Shown here one piece after another: positions 23,057-34,467 of a DNA stretch of 64,000 nt. Location: the NCBI GenBank assembly GCA_028023455.1, contig JAQFVV010006255.1:6680501-6744500 (forward strand). Direction: 5' to 3'. Numbering within the stretch: position 1 is the first letter of the stretch; each line of letters starts with the position of its first letter. The DNA is from Epiperipatus broadwayi (lineage: Eukaryota; Onychophora; Udeonychophora; Euonychophora; Peripatidae). The position numbers and the translations under genes are program-made. The notes under the pieces were generated by a model. That model saw only the letters and a list, made by a program, of their open reading frames with translations. It was not told the DNA's origin and made no database searches.

Positions 23057-23103
23057 CCCTCAGATCAGCTGATTTCAAGCTAATTTGCTATCATCAGTGA
23101 AGG
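23057..23103 (-). ncRNA. Type I hammerhead ribozyme, family B unit 2
   Basis: Identical in layout to the unit 1 ribozyme and exactly 411 bp from it: CCTTCA/TGAGGG stem I, CTGATGA, AGC/GCT stem II, GAAA, ATCAGCTGAT, C17. Together the two sites would release one unit-length RNA from a minus-strand transcript. Confidence 0.82.
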
Positions 23104-23526
23104 ATAGAGCTAGAAACTAGATCTAAACACTGACTCCAAGTGTTTATGCAAAAAGTTTCTATCAGTTTGCAAGCATGAATTTTTCAGACTGGGTAAAGTC
23201 TTCAAACCCAGCTTAACAAGCCACTTGTTTGGTGGTTTTGGTAAAACGCCATCTATTGATCATAAATACAAGTGATAGCAAGTTACATGATTATAACTTG
23301 TTTTTGTTTTTCATAAATGTACCTTTAAAGGTTTTTGCAATGATATATATTGCAGAGGCTTTGATTATGTGGTGAAACTGAACTGAGATCAGACCCATGT
23401 AGCTATCTGGCTTGTTAGGCTGGGTTTGAAGACTTTACTGGTCTGAAAAATTCATGCTTGCAAACTGATAGAAACGTTTTGCATAAACACTTGGAGTCAG
23501 TGTTTAGATCTAGTTTCTAGCTCTAT

Positions 23527-23574
23527 TCTTCACTGATGATAGCAAATTAGCTTGAAATCAGGCTGATCTGAGGG
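23527..23574 (+). ncRNA. Type I hammerhead ribozyme, family B unit 3
   Basis: Stem I is TCTTCA (23527-23532) with TGAGGG (23569-23574), where a C-G pair of the other units has become U-G, so pairing is kept. CTGATGA is at 23533-23539, AGC/GCT forms stem II, GAAA is at 23554-23557, and stem III ATCAG-G-CTGAT has one inserted G. Cleavage is predicted after C23568. It lies on the sense strand of the exchanger intron. Confidence 0.8.
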
Positions 23575-23727
23575 TGGGAAAATGAAAGAGATAGTGAATT
23601 CTGACTCTTTTGTCATTTATGTAAACAAATTTACACTTGTTCGGTGGTTTTGGTAAAATGCCATCTATTGATCATAAATACAAGTGATAGCAAGTTACGT
23701 GATTATATCTTGTTTTTGTTTTTCATA

Positions 23728-25042
23728 TATATATATATTCATTCTGCATTGTATATTTATTTTAACATAGCCCAAACCACCATGTACCTACCAGCATATA
23801 TTTTATCCCTGCTAGATTAGGGTTCACATATCCTCCTTATTCCTTTTCAAATTCTAAACAAATAAATTAAAATAGTCAAGAAAATACTATAATAAAATGA
23901 AAAAAAAAAAGATTTACCTCATAAATTAATAACATAAAAGAATTGGTTTAAACTCAAGAAATCATTTTCATATCCTTTATATGAAATTATTTTATTTATA
24001 TATCATTTACTTATCTTCTGTGTTTTAATATAACTATATTCTATATTGTGTTTGACATTGTGTTTGACAAACTAATTTATGAAGCAGTTTGCATTTTGAA
24101 TTAAAATATGAAGTAAAATTGATTCAAATCTATTTAAATAATTAAGTACTCAGCTCAGAGAATTAATTTTTTAAAAAAGCCCACACTGACTTTTCATATA
24201 ATCAATAATATATAATGTGACAGTATTTTATTCATTAAGTTCTAAAAGTATTTGCAGATGGTGTGAGCAATTATGACAAATTTAAATTCTGATAAATATT
24301 TGAACATGTTTGAATTTAACTTTAGCAAAGATAAGTTACTGAAATAAAAATGTTAATATCAGGTATTCATGGATTTGATTGTCTTATGCATAAGTTATGT
24401 TATTCATTATTTATTTTGTATTATAATCAACTTACTAACTTTTACTCTCACTTATATGTATAGGGTGATGGGCATTTATGAAGAATATAATTATCTGCTT
24501 AAAGCAATCCTTTAAGGTCTATAGATTATTAGTCATACGGAGTGGTTTGATATATAATTATTAAAAAAAATAATTTTCTAAATTTATGTAATATATAAAG
24601 CAGCATAAAAAAAAACCCATGTTTAATATTATAAACTTTTGACTTCTTATGCTAAAATACCCCATATGGATCTATCATGTTTATATAAGGATTAAATCTG
24701 CAATTCTCTAACATTCATTTAAATAAATTTCATCAATTGACTTCAAATTTAAAATATTTTTATCAATGCAATTTTACTTTTTCCATTACATATAAATACA
24801 TTCAGATTTACTAATAATTTAATTACATGTATACAAATATTACTGCTGATCAAATATGTAAAGTTTAGAAATTTAAATACTTCATGGATCAATCATGTCT
24901 GAATATGTTACTAAGACAAATTGCAAGCAGATTCTAAAAAACCATTTAAAATAAACTTCCAAATATGTTTGCTCTTTTGTGTATCAATACCAGTCCATTT
25001 TTTCTACTAGAATGAAATACCCTTTTTTATCTGACTTTTGAC
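23728..25042. other. Intron 2, no recognised feature
   Basis: AT-rich; no coding signal or long repeat seen. Confidence 0.45.
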
Positions 25043-26390
25043 TGTATATCATCATCATTTCTTATGCTTACCCAAGCTTTTAGAATAGTGAGATGATGAT
25101 GAGCTGCACTGTGACCTCCTTTTTCAGTGTCAGCAATCTCTCGGCTACCATGCCCAGAGAAATCTACTAGCCACTTTATCTTCCCTTTCCATTCCCAACT
25201 CTAAGTTTTTTTTATATTCTTCTCTATCCTGCACCATTCATTTCTACAACCTAATCTTTGTCAACTCCATGACCTTTATATCTAAATCCCCCTTATCTTT
25301 TTCCAAACCCACCATAAAAACCAAGAACCCACCTTCTACATAATCACTTTGTTTATATTTATATCCCCACAATTTCATTATTTGTGCCCTTTCTACTTGC
25401 AAGAATTTACATTTATTTAACAGATGCCTAATATTTTCTATGCCTTCCTTAAACAACTTGCAGACTAAATCACCCATATTTTTTATTTATGTGTATATTC
25501 CCTTGATGCTAAATATCCTGTTTGAGCTTTAAACAGTAAACTATTTTCCTTGCTATTATCATAAATTAACTCACATCCAATATTTTGTTTACTTCTATAT
25601 GTACTTAAACTCTTTTTACTCTTCATACTAGTTCTCCATCTTTCCAACTTCTTATTCTTTATTAATGCATCTGTTCTTTGATCCCATTCCTTGCAACTAT
25701 TACACTGAACAATTCTCCTAACACAATCATTCCACCTTTTTGTTTTGTATAAGTATACTGACATAAATTCTTTATTCAAATCTTCTGTATACCCTACTAT
25801 CTTTCTCACTCATCTTGTTACCTGCCCTTTGCTCATAATCCATTTAAATATACTATTTTGGCTATTCTCTTATTATCCATAAACTGCAATCTACCCAACA
25901 TTTTTATTTGCTTTTAGCATTAGCATCTCTCATATAAAAATTTGACTATCCCATTTTTTCTTGAATTTTCTCCTTTGTCATCTACATATCTGTATCTAAT
26001 GCATGTCTTCCTACTTCTCTTTGTACTTTTTCTAAGTAATATAACACTCTTTACTTTCACGTGACACATCATTACCATATGTTAACTTTGTTACTGCCAC
26101 TCACTTCAATACAATTCTAGCTACATTGTATTTATTATATGAAAACAGTGTATTTCTTTTCTTTACTTCATTTACCAATTTTTCCTCTCATTCATCTAAG
26201 CAATTTCTCTGATTACTTAAGATGATTCCCAAATAGTTATACCTATTCACTATACTTAATTTTATATTCCCCAATAAAAAATATTTGTCTTCTATTTTCC
26301 CAGCATTAATCATCATTACTTTTGATATTTTCTTCACTAAATTTAATCCCCATCTCTTTACCCACCTTTGTGAATGTCCTCACACAATAA
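25043..26390 (-). pseudogene. Non-LTR retrotransposon 3' half, degenerate (same family as 16960-19090)
   Basis: On the minus strand, from right to left, it encodes YNYLGIILSNQ...CLDE near 26200, a thumb region (VARIVLK, LTYGNDV) near 26100, RWNDCVRRIVQCNSCKEW (25690-25740) and the C-terminal GIENIRHLLNKCKFLQVER (25380-25440), a Cys/His motif. The plus-strand copy at 16960-19090 aligns along the whole length. The 3' end carries a short GATGAT run just before 25043, a type of tail often left by RTE-like insertions. The 5' half, including the RT active site, is missing. Confidence 0.78.
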
Positions 26391-26490
26391 CAAATTTTGT
26401 ATACAATAGTGTTATCTAGTGCAAACCATAGTAATTAATGGATGAAAGGTTTGTGTATAAAATCTTTATCTGTTGTCTACTCATCCAATA

Positions 26491-26532
26491 TCCACAGACT
26501 AGTTTCTAGCATGTTGCTTTCATCAGTAAGGA
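26491..26532 (-). ncRNA. Hammerhead ribozyme, family A, minus unit
   Basis: On the minus strand TCCTTA pairs with TGTGGA (5 of 6, one mismatch). CTGATGA is intact. Stem II is AGC with GCT, where the 3168 copy has GGC with GCC, so the pair has changed on both sides. GAAA, ACTAGT and C17 (complement of 26497) are present. Confidence 0.78.
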
Positions 26533-26918
26533 GCCTTGGATCTGAGAGCACTGCATTTAGATCTAAAAAATTTAATGTAACTCTCTAGCAGTCACCTTTT
26601 AGCTTTTTAGTTAATTCTAAAACTATGAATCCAAAATGAAAAAAATGTTTATAAATTCAAGCTCTTTCACTTGTATACTTTCTGATTCCAGTTCAGTATC
26701 TATACATTTTGGCATTTTTGGTTCTTTAATAATCATAGTTACCATCATCTTATGGAAATGAATGGTATTAAACCACTAAATATTATATGATCACTATGCT
26801 TACAAGAATTGTTAAACCAGTGATAAACTCTCTATATAGTAATGCCACCCAGTGCACACTGTAGTAATCAATTGATATAAGAAGGTTTATGCATAAAATC
26901 TCTATCTAATGTTATCAG

Positions 26919-26968
26919 TAGACTAGCTTTTAGCTTGTGGTTTTGCTCAGTGAAGAGCCTTGGATCTG
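26919..26968 (-). ncRNA. Hammerhead relic, family A, minus unit
   Basis: The minus strand keeps CTGAGCA in place of CTGATGA and AAAGCTAGTC in place of GAAACTAGTC. Stem I pairing is lost. It marks the second unit boundary but should be inactive. Confidence 0.5.
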
Positions 26969-27414
26969 AGAGTACTGCACCTGGATCTTAAACTAGTCCG
27001 GAGATATTGGAAGAGTAAGCATCAGATAGGGAATTTGTGCACAAATTTTCTTGCATCTATTGATTACTATGATTTTCACTGGGTGTTATTACTCTATGGA
27101 GAGTTTGTCCTTGTTTTAACAGCTTGTACAAGCATAGAAAATGTGATCATGTGATGCTTAGTCATTTAATACCATTCCTGCCCATAGGACGATGGTGACT
27201 ATTATTATTAAATAATCAAAGATATAAAAATGTATGGATACTGAAACTGGGTTCAGATATATGTGAGTATATTAATGAAAGAGCTTGAATTGATTGAAAA
27301 CATTTGTTTTCATTTGGATTTTTAGCTTTATAATTAACTAAAAAGGTAAGAGGTGGTGTTTGGAGGATTGCATTCGATCCTAAGATCTTGGTGCAGTGCT
27401 CTCAGATCCAAAGC

Positions 27415-27456
27415 TTCTCACTGATGAAAGCCACAAATTAGAAACTAGTCTGAGGA
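27415..27456 (+). ncRNA. Hammerhead ribozyme, family A, plus unit
   Basis: Stem I is TTCTCA (27415-27420) with TGAGGA (27451-27456), fully paired. The G-U of the 3168 copy is replaced by A-U. CTGATGA, GAAA and ACTAGTC are intact, with cleavage predicted after C27450. Stem II is weakened (AGC against ATT), so activity may be low. Confidence 0.72.
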
Positions 27457-27510
27457 TATTGGATTAGTAAATATGAGATGAGATTTTTTGCACAAATTTT
27501 CTTGCATCCA

Positions 27511-28089
27511 ATTTGTCACTGTTATATTAAAAATAAATGAAGCATTGATAGCTGATTGATTCATAAATTAAGATCGCTAATATAAAGTTTCAGCCTTTTC
27601 AGCTATCAATGCTTGATATATTTCTAATATATACAATTGAAGTAATGTATTTTTAAGTTTATTTTAAAATGGTTCTTTAGAATCTGCTTGCAATTTGACC
27701 TAGTAATATATTAGAAGTACTGGTTCAGTGAAGTATTTATATTCTGATTTATCAATCACCTTTTTGATTTATTTGAAAAAGTCTAAAGTTTCATTTCAAT
27801 TTAAGCTTCTATAAAAACTATTTTCAAATATTGCTTTATTATAATTTAGATTTTTTTAAAAAAAAATTGCTATTTTTGTCTTTTATTTCTAATTAAAGGA
27901 TAATTTGCAAATATCTCTGCAACCTACATTTTTTTTATTTAACACTGACAAGAAAAACGAAGAAAAAAGCAATTGAGTTACATACTTTTCTATTTCACTA
28001 TAAAAAAATTATATTCATATATATTATTAAAATTTCCTATTTAATTTTAAATACTGAATTTAAAAATATTCAATTTTTTAATCATCATC
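27511..28089. other. Intron 2, no recognised feature
   Basis: AT-rich; nothing seen. Confidence 0.5.
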
Positions 28090-29150
28090 AACTATTATCA
28101 ATTCACTGCAAGATGAAGATCTCTCCAAGTTCAATCCATCTTCTCCGATCTTTAGCTTCTCTTCTTCACATCACCCCTGCACATTTTCTTATTTCCTCCA
28201 TCCATCTCACATGTGGTCTCTTTCTGGGTCTTTTACAATCTCTTGTAATCCCGTTTAAGATTTCAATTGTCCATATATTATCATCTCTTCTAGCAATATG
28301 TCCAGCCAAACTCCACTTCAGTCTTTTAATTTTTTCAATGAGGTCAGTAACATCTGTTTGTTCTCTTACCCATATATTGCATTTTCGATCTCTTCTTGTT
28401 ACTCCTAACATGCATTCTACCAATACCAAAATGTTGTTTTACACTCTTGAGACTTTTATTCTCTTCTACAGCTTTTCTTGTTAGTTCATGGTTATACTTT
28501 TTTATATCATTTTCAACTTTTTTCCACACCATTTTAAAAAAATTTGAGGTATTCAATCCTTTTTAATGCATCTTTTTTGTATATTTTAATATTCCTTCTT
28601 TTCTTCATAAATTCTCTAGTCTCAGTAGAAATTTTATTGGTCAACATGCTTATTTCTAGCAACTATCTTTGTTGCAGTTTTTAAAAGTATATATTAATTT
28701 CATTCAAATCTGAATCATGTTCAAAATCTACTAGTACTTGAAACCAATTTATAAGTTCTAATTTAAATTCATTAGAATGTTTCTGAAGATTATGAATATC
28801 AACTGTAAATACTATTTTTCTTAATAATTTTTGACTCTCTAATTTTGCATTAACACGTATCTTACATCTTACTAATTGATGATCACTTCCTGTGTTAAAT
28901 TTATTAAGAACATTCCAGTCTTGAAATATGTATTTTCTGTTAGTCAAAATATAGTCCAATTCTGCTGTACCTTCATTTGGATTCTTCCATGTACTTTTCC
29001 TTTTAACATTTTTCTCAAAAAAAGAATTCATAATATAAAGTTTTTCTTTTTCTGCAAACTCCACAAGTCTATGTCCTCTCTCATTTCTATTACCATAACC
29101 TAAATTACCTACAACACTTTTATTTGTTTACCAAGTCTAGCATTTAATCT
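28090..29150 (-). pseudogene. RTE-like retrotransposon with the reverse transcriptase deleted
   Basis: On the minus strand from 29150 leftwards comes the C-terminal half of an AP-type endonuclease: RNERGHRLVEFAEKEKLYIMNSFF, a TWKNP...ELDYIL block and the catalytic-site end NTGSDHQLVRCK. The post-endonuclease linker follows to about 28470 (IKKYNHELTRKAVEENKSLK). The next sequence is already the C-terminal domain, LGVTRRDRKCNIWVREQTDV...KWSLAGHIARRDDNIWT, with a frameshift between. The whole RT (normally several hundred residues) is missing. A TGATGATGAT tail at the 3' end (28083-28092) is typical of RTE-type insertion. Confidence 0.82.
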
Positions 29151-30469
29151 CCCAAAACAATTTAAATTTTTTTTAAATTTTTTAATACAAATATTTAAAT
29201 CTAATATATAATGTATTAATGATATTAAATAATAATAAATAAGTGAAAGTTATAAGGATATTTAATTTATGATTAATCAGTTTTTAATTCTTTAAAAATA
29301 ATAATCATTTACAGTTCATGCTTTATTGGATCCATCTTAAGATGGCTAATTTTACTTACATTTATTATCTTAAAGAGCATGCTAGATTTTATGAATTCTT
29401 GATCAATAAAGTTTATACCATGGAGTTTAATAATAAATTTTTCTGGCTGAGATTATAGAAATTATTTTGAGAATGGTTATAACATTTTATGCACATATAG
29501 AAATTTATTTCACAATGTTACAATTTTAAGATGCTATTTTAATTTTCTCCATTAATAACTTAATTCATTTAGCATTGAAGATAACATTGAAATATTTTGC
29601 AGAACTATACTCATTTTAAAGCATCTTCTAGAGTAGCTGCAGATCCAGTGAGATTTTTTAAAGTTACTCAATCATGTTTTTTTGTTCAACACATAAATTT
29701 GCTACAATATGGTATTCTATAGTTTGTTCTCAACATTTGAATATAACTATGGGTGAATGATTTATCATTCAAGTTTGATAGATTTTTTTTCACAGTGATT
29801 AATTAGCACATTAATAGTGAAAAGCAATAACAATACAGAAGGGGTACACGAATAATTTTTTTTTTAAAAAAATACTACATAAAACTTTTAGTTTTCTAAA
29901 TAATGAAAAAATTAGAATTTTCCATGTAATTAGCATTCTCAAATAATAACAAAATATCTTTATTAGAAAATAAAGTTCTTTTCTTACTAGAATTATTATT
30001 TTTGTATTATCTAAAAAGTTTTAAAATCTGTTTATAGTTTTTCTGATCTAAGATATTTTAATAGTTTAGATTTTAAAAGCATATTAAAATGTATTGTCTT
30101 TTAAAAAAAATTCTTTTCAAAAACTGAATTTTAAAATGCCTTATATGCTTTTTAAAGCAAGATTGTTTTTCTTTTAATTATACTACAACTAAAAATGCAG
30201 AATTTATTTTTAATAAAGTTTTATTTAACATATACTTACACATTAATGCAATATGATATTTTATAAATGTATGTGTCTCATTATTTATTATTTAAGTTTT
30301 TTAACATTACTATTTTCAAACTTTTTAATTAATTAAATTTTTTGTTATCAAAAGTTTTCACTCTTTTTATATTTGTATCTCTCTTTTGAACCCATGGAAT
30401 AATTCTTTGAATATATATTCCATGCAAACTTCTATTCCTCAGATAAACCAGATGTTTAAACAGCAATTT
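29151..30469. other. Intron 2, no recognised feature
   Basis: AT-rich; no coding signal seen. Confidence 0.45.
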
Positions 30470-30615
30470 TTCCCATTAGTCAGTATATATATATATAAAT
30501 AACTACAACCATTAAATGTATATATATACTATATAATGGGATATATATATATATATATATTCCCATTAGTCAGTATATATATATATAAATAACTACAACC
30601 ATTAAATGTCTGTAT
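30470..30615. repeat. Local direct duplication with TA runs
   Basis: CCCATTAGTCAGTATATATA and the following ACTACAACCATTAAATGT occur at about 30472 and again at 30562. A (TA)n run lies between. It looks like a slippage or unequal-exchange product. Confidence 0.75.
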
Positions 30616-31130
30616 TTTTAAATTATATAATAATAATTCAAACAAATATATTTAACACAGTATTCAAAATTAAATAATATATTCTTTACCAGAAGTACTT
30701 TCAATTGTTTCACTGACAATCTTTTTCAACTGTAATACAAACGTACAAAAAATAAAAACTTGCATTACCCATCATTCAATCTATTCAAATTTCCCACAAT
30801 TCTGTTGTCTTTATATTAGCCGATTGTTTATTATATTAGACCATATATAAAGATAAATTTTCATATTTATTATTTAAAGGAGGTTGCCTTGGCAAGAGAT
30901 TGAGAATATTGTTTGATGTTGCTATTGGTATTGTTTAAATATTGACTGCTTTCATGTTTATATAACAGTAATGAAGTATGACTTTTTAGGAACTGAAGCA
31001 CTTTTTTTTTTATAACATTTTTATTTCACTTGCCACAACAATTTTTATGTTAATAGCACTAATATATATATATATATTACACACATCTAGAAAAATCTGA
31101 AACTCTTATCTGTCAATCAGAGAATACATT
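30616..31130. other. Intron 2 with a repeat fragment at 30879-30955
   Basis: The fragment starting AGGAGGTTGCCTTGG is related to one arm of the hairpin repeat at 1391-1562. The rest is AT-rich with a TA run near 31060. Confidence 0.45.
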
Positions 31131-31134
31131 AACA

Positions 31135-31562
31135 ATATTTTTATCTTCCAAATTCTTTTAACATTCTTAAAAGTTTTAACTCTAAATTAGATCGTAGCAT
31201 TGTTTGAACTTCTTATAATTAATCAAAAATGTGTTAGTCAAATTCATTCTTTTCTGTATATAAAAATAATTCAACTGTTGGTAAAAAAAATTGGAAGTCA
31301 ACAGTAATTTCATACAAAAAATAATGAATTTGAATTGCTCATTCCAATTAGACTGTGATTAATTTAAGATAATATATTCTCAATATACTTTTATCTTCCA
31401 AATTCTTTTAACATTCTTAAAAGTTTTAACTGTAAATTAGCATTGTTTGAACTTCTTATAATCAATGAGAATGTGTTAGTCAAGTTTTAACTGTAAATTA
31501 GCATTGTTTGAACTTCTTATAATCAATGAGAATGTGTTAGTCAAATTCATTCTTTGCCATAT
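31135..31562. repeat. Direct repeats with a 61-bp tandem duplication
   Basis: A block of about 125 bp at 31138-31262 (from TTATCTTCCAAATTC) recurs at 31388-31560. In the second copy a 61-bp piece starting AAGTTTTAAC at 31421 is repeated in tandem at 31482. Both ends contain TGTTAGTCAAATTCATTCTT. No function is suggested. Confidence 0.8.
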
Positions 31563-31703
31563 ATAAAAAAAACAATTCAATTGGGAAAAAAATTGAAAGT
31601 GAATATTTTAAATTGAATTTTAATTAAAGCTTTTGATAGTTTGGGTGAACTTTTTTTCTACAGAAGTACTTATTCCATTCAATACATAGATACTTCATTC
31701 CTG

Positions 31704-34467
31704 ATATCATGGAATGGATGTCATGCAATGGATATCATACAATGGATGACATGCAATGGATGTCATGGAGTGGATTTCATGCAATGGATGTCATTGAATG
31801 GACGTCATGCTATGGATGTCATGTAATGGATGTCCTGGAATGGATGTCATGCAATGGATGTCATGGAATAGATGTTATGTAATGAATATCATGGAATGGA
31901 TGTCATGGAATGGATGTCATGCAATGGATGTCATGGAATGGATGTCATGGAATGGATGGATGTCATGGAATGGATGTGGTGCAATTGATGTTATGGAATG
32001 GATGTCATAAAATTGATGTCATACAATGGATGTCATGCAATGGATGTCATGCAATGGATGTCATGCAATGGATGTCATGAAATGGATATCATGTAATGGA
32101 TGTCATGGAATGGATGTCATGCAATGAATGTCATGGAATGGATGTCATGGAATTGATGTCATGCAATGGATGTCATGTAATGATTGTCATAAAATGAATG
32201 TCATGCAATGGATGTCATGGAAAAGATGTCATGCAATGGATGTCATGGAATGGATGTCATGGAATGGATGTCATGGAATTGATGTCATGCAATGGATGTC
32301 ATGTAATGAATGTCATGTAATGGATGTCATGGAATGGATGTCATGCAATGGATGTCATGGAATGGATGTCATGGAATTGATGTCATGCAATGGATGTCAT
32401 GTAATGGATGTTGTGCAATGGATGTCATAAAATGGCTGTCATGGAATGGATGTCATGCAATGGATGTCATGGAATGGATGTCTTGGAATGGATGTCATGG
32501 AATGGATGTCATGGAATGGATGTCATGGAATGGATGTCATGGAATGGATGTCATGCAATGGATGTCATGTAATGGATGTCATGTAATGGATGTCATGGAA
32601 TGGATGTCATGCAATGGATGTCATGGAATGGATGTCATGGAATGGATGTCATGCAATGGATGTCATGGAATGGATGTCATGCAATGATTGTCATGGAATG
32701 GATGTCATGTAATGGATGTCATGGAATGGATGTCATGGAATGGATGTCATGGAATGGATGTCATGCAATGGATGTCATGGAATGGATGTCATGGAATGGA
32801 TGTCATGGAATGGATGTCATGCAATGGATGTCATGGAATGGATTTCATGCAATGGATGTCATTGAATGGATGTCATGCTATGGATGTCATGTAATGGATG
32901 TCATGTAATGGATGTCATGGAATGGATGTCATGTAATGGATGTCATGGAATGGATGTCATGGAATGGATGTCATGCAATGGATGTCATGGAATGGATGTT
33001 ATGTAATGGATATCATGGAATTGATGTCATGCAATGGATGTCATGTAATGGATGTCATGCAATGGATGTCATGCAATGGATGTCATGGAATGGATGTCAT
33101 GGAATGGAAGTCATGGAATGGATGGATGTCATGGAATAGATGTGGTGCAATTGATGTTATGGAATGGATGTCATGGAATGGATGGATGTCATGGAATAGA
33201 TGTGGTGCAATTGATGTTATGGAATGGATGTCATGAAATTGATGTCATACAATGGATGTCATGGAATGGATGTCATGCAATGGATGTCATGCAATGGATG
33301 TCATGGAATGGATGTCATGCAATGGATGTCATGAAATGGATGTCATGTAATGGATGTCATGGAATGGATGTCATGCAATGGATGTCATGGAATGGATGTC
33401 ATGGAATGGATGTCATGCAATGGATGTCATGCAATGGATGTCATGGAATGGATGTCATGCAATGGATGTCATGGAATGGATGTCATGCATTGGATGTCAT
33501 TGAATGGATGTCATGCTATGGATGTCATGTAATGTTTGTCATGGAATGGATGTCAAGGACTGGATATCATGGAATGGATGTCATGCAATGGATATCATGG
33601 AATGGATGTCAAGCACTGGATATCATGGAATGGATGTCATGGAATGGATATCATGGTATGGATGTCATGCAATCATGGTATGGATGTCATGCAATGGATG
33701 TCATGGAATGGATGTCTTGGAATGGATGTCATGGAATGGATATCATGGAATGGATGTCATGGAATGGATGTTATGTAATGAATGTCATGGAATGGATGTC
33801 ATGCAATTGGTGTCATGGAATGGATGTCATAAAATTGATGTTATGCAATGGATGTCATGGAATGAATGTCATGGAATGAATGTCATGCAATGGATGTCAT
33901 GGAATGGATATCATGGAATGGATGTCATGCATTGGATGTCATTGAATGGATGTCATGCTATGGATGTCATCAAATGGATGTCATGGAATGGATGTCATGC
34001 AATGGATGTCATGTAATGGATGTCATGGAATTTATGTCATGGAATGGATGTCATGGAATCTATGTTATGTAATGGATATCATGGAATGGATGACATGCAA
34101 TGGATGTCATGTAATGGATGTCATGGAATGGATGTCATGGGATGGATGTCATGCAATGGATGTCATGAAATTGATGTCATGGAATTGATATCATGCAATG
34201 AGTGTCATGTAATGAATGTCAAGGAATGGATATCATGGAATGGGTATCATGCATTAGATGTCATTGAATGGATGTCATGCTATGGATGTCATGTAATGGA
34301 TGTCATGGAATGGATGTCATGAAATGGATGTCATGGAATGGATGTCATGTAATGGTTGTCATGGAATGGATGTCATGCAATGGATGTCATGGAATGGATG
34401 TTATGTAATGGATATCATGGAATGGATGACATGCAATGAATGACATTTAATGGATGTCATGCAATGG
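31704..34467. repeat. 14-bp minisatellite (ATGGATGTCATGGA)n, about 2.76 kb
   Basis: About 195 copies of a 14-bp unit vary mainly at one site (GGA, GCA or GTA). The unit has no stop in any plus-strand frame, and 14 is not a multiple of 3, so three units encode a 14-residue peptide in rotation and all three frames stay open for long stretches. These frames are by-products, not genes. A marked variant (GTCATTGAATGG followed by GTCATGCTATGG) recurs near 31791, 32859, 33498, 33939 and 34261, which shows spread of blocks larger than one unit. Confidence 0.95.

Larger units (their letters stand above)
22546..23727. mobile_element. Retrozyme-like family B: tandem minus units facing a plus unit
   Basis: A unit starting GATCAATAGATGG at 22547 restarts at 22958, giving a 411-bp direct repeat. 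The second unit breaks off at about 23222, where a plus-strand copy begins, and in that copy ATCTATTGATCATAAATAC recurs at 23251 and 23663 (412 bp). The ribozymes of the first two units are therefore on the minus strand and that of the third on the plus strand. TA runs flank both outer ends. No protein is encoded. Tandem units of about 410 bp with one hammerhead each are what a rolling or dimeric RNA intermediate would leave. Family A shares a short block with it (ATGGGTCTGA, then CTCAGTTCAG). Confidence 0.85.
26395..27510. mobile_element. Retrozyme-like family A cluster: minus dimer facing plus dimer
   Basis: Two minus-strand units come first, with predicted cleavage sites opposite 26497 and about 26921 (424 bp apart). 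Two plus-strand units follow, with cleavage sites at 26998 and 27450 (452 bp apart). The order is the same head-to-head layout as at 2611-3372 and in family B. The outermost ribozymes (26491-26532 minus, 27415-27456 plus) are well kept; the two inner ones are partial. Shared family A blocks include GATCTGAGAGCACTGCA-type sequence before the ribozyme and GATATTGGATGAGTAGGC-type sequence after it. No protein is encoded. Confidence 0.8.

Noticed and set aside
28113-28484. 123-codon plus-strand frame
   Set aside because: Antisense of the RTE C-terminal domain on the minus strand.
31641-34322. Many overlapping plus-strand open frames rich in Met, Trp and Cys
   Set aside because: They are the three frames of a 14-bp tandem repeat without stops, not protein genes.
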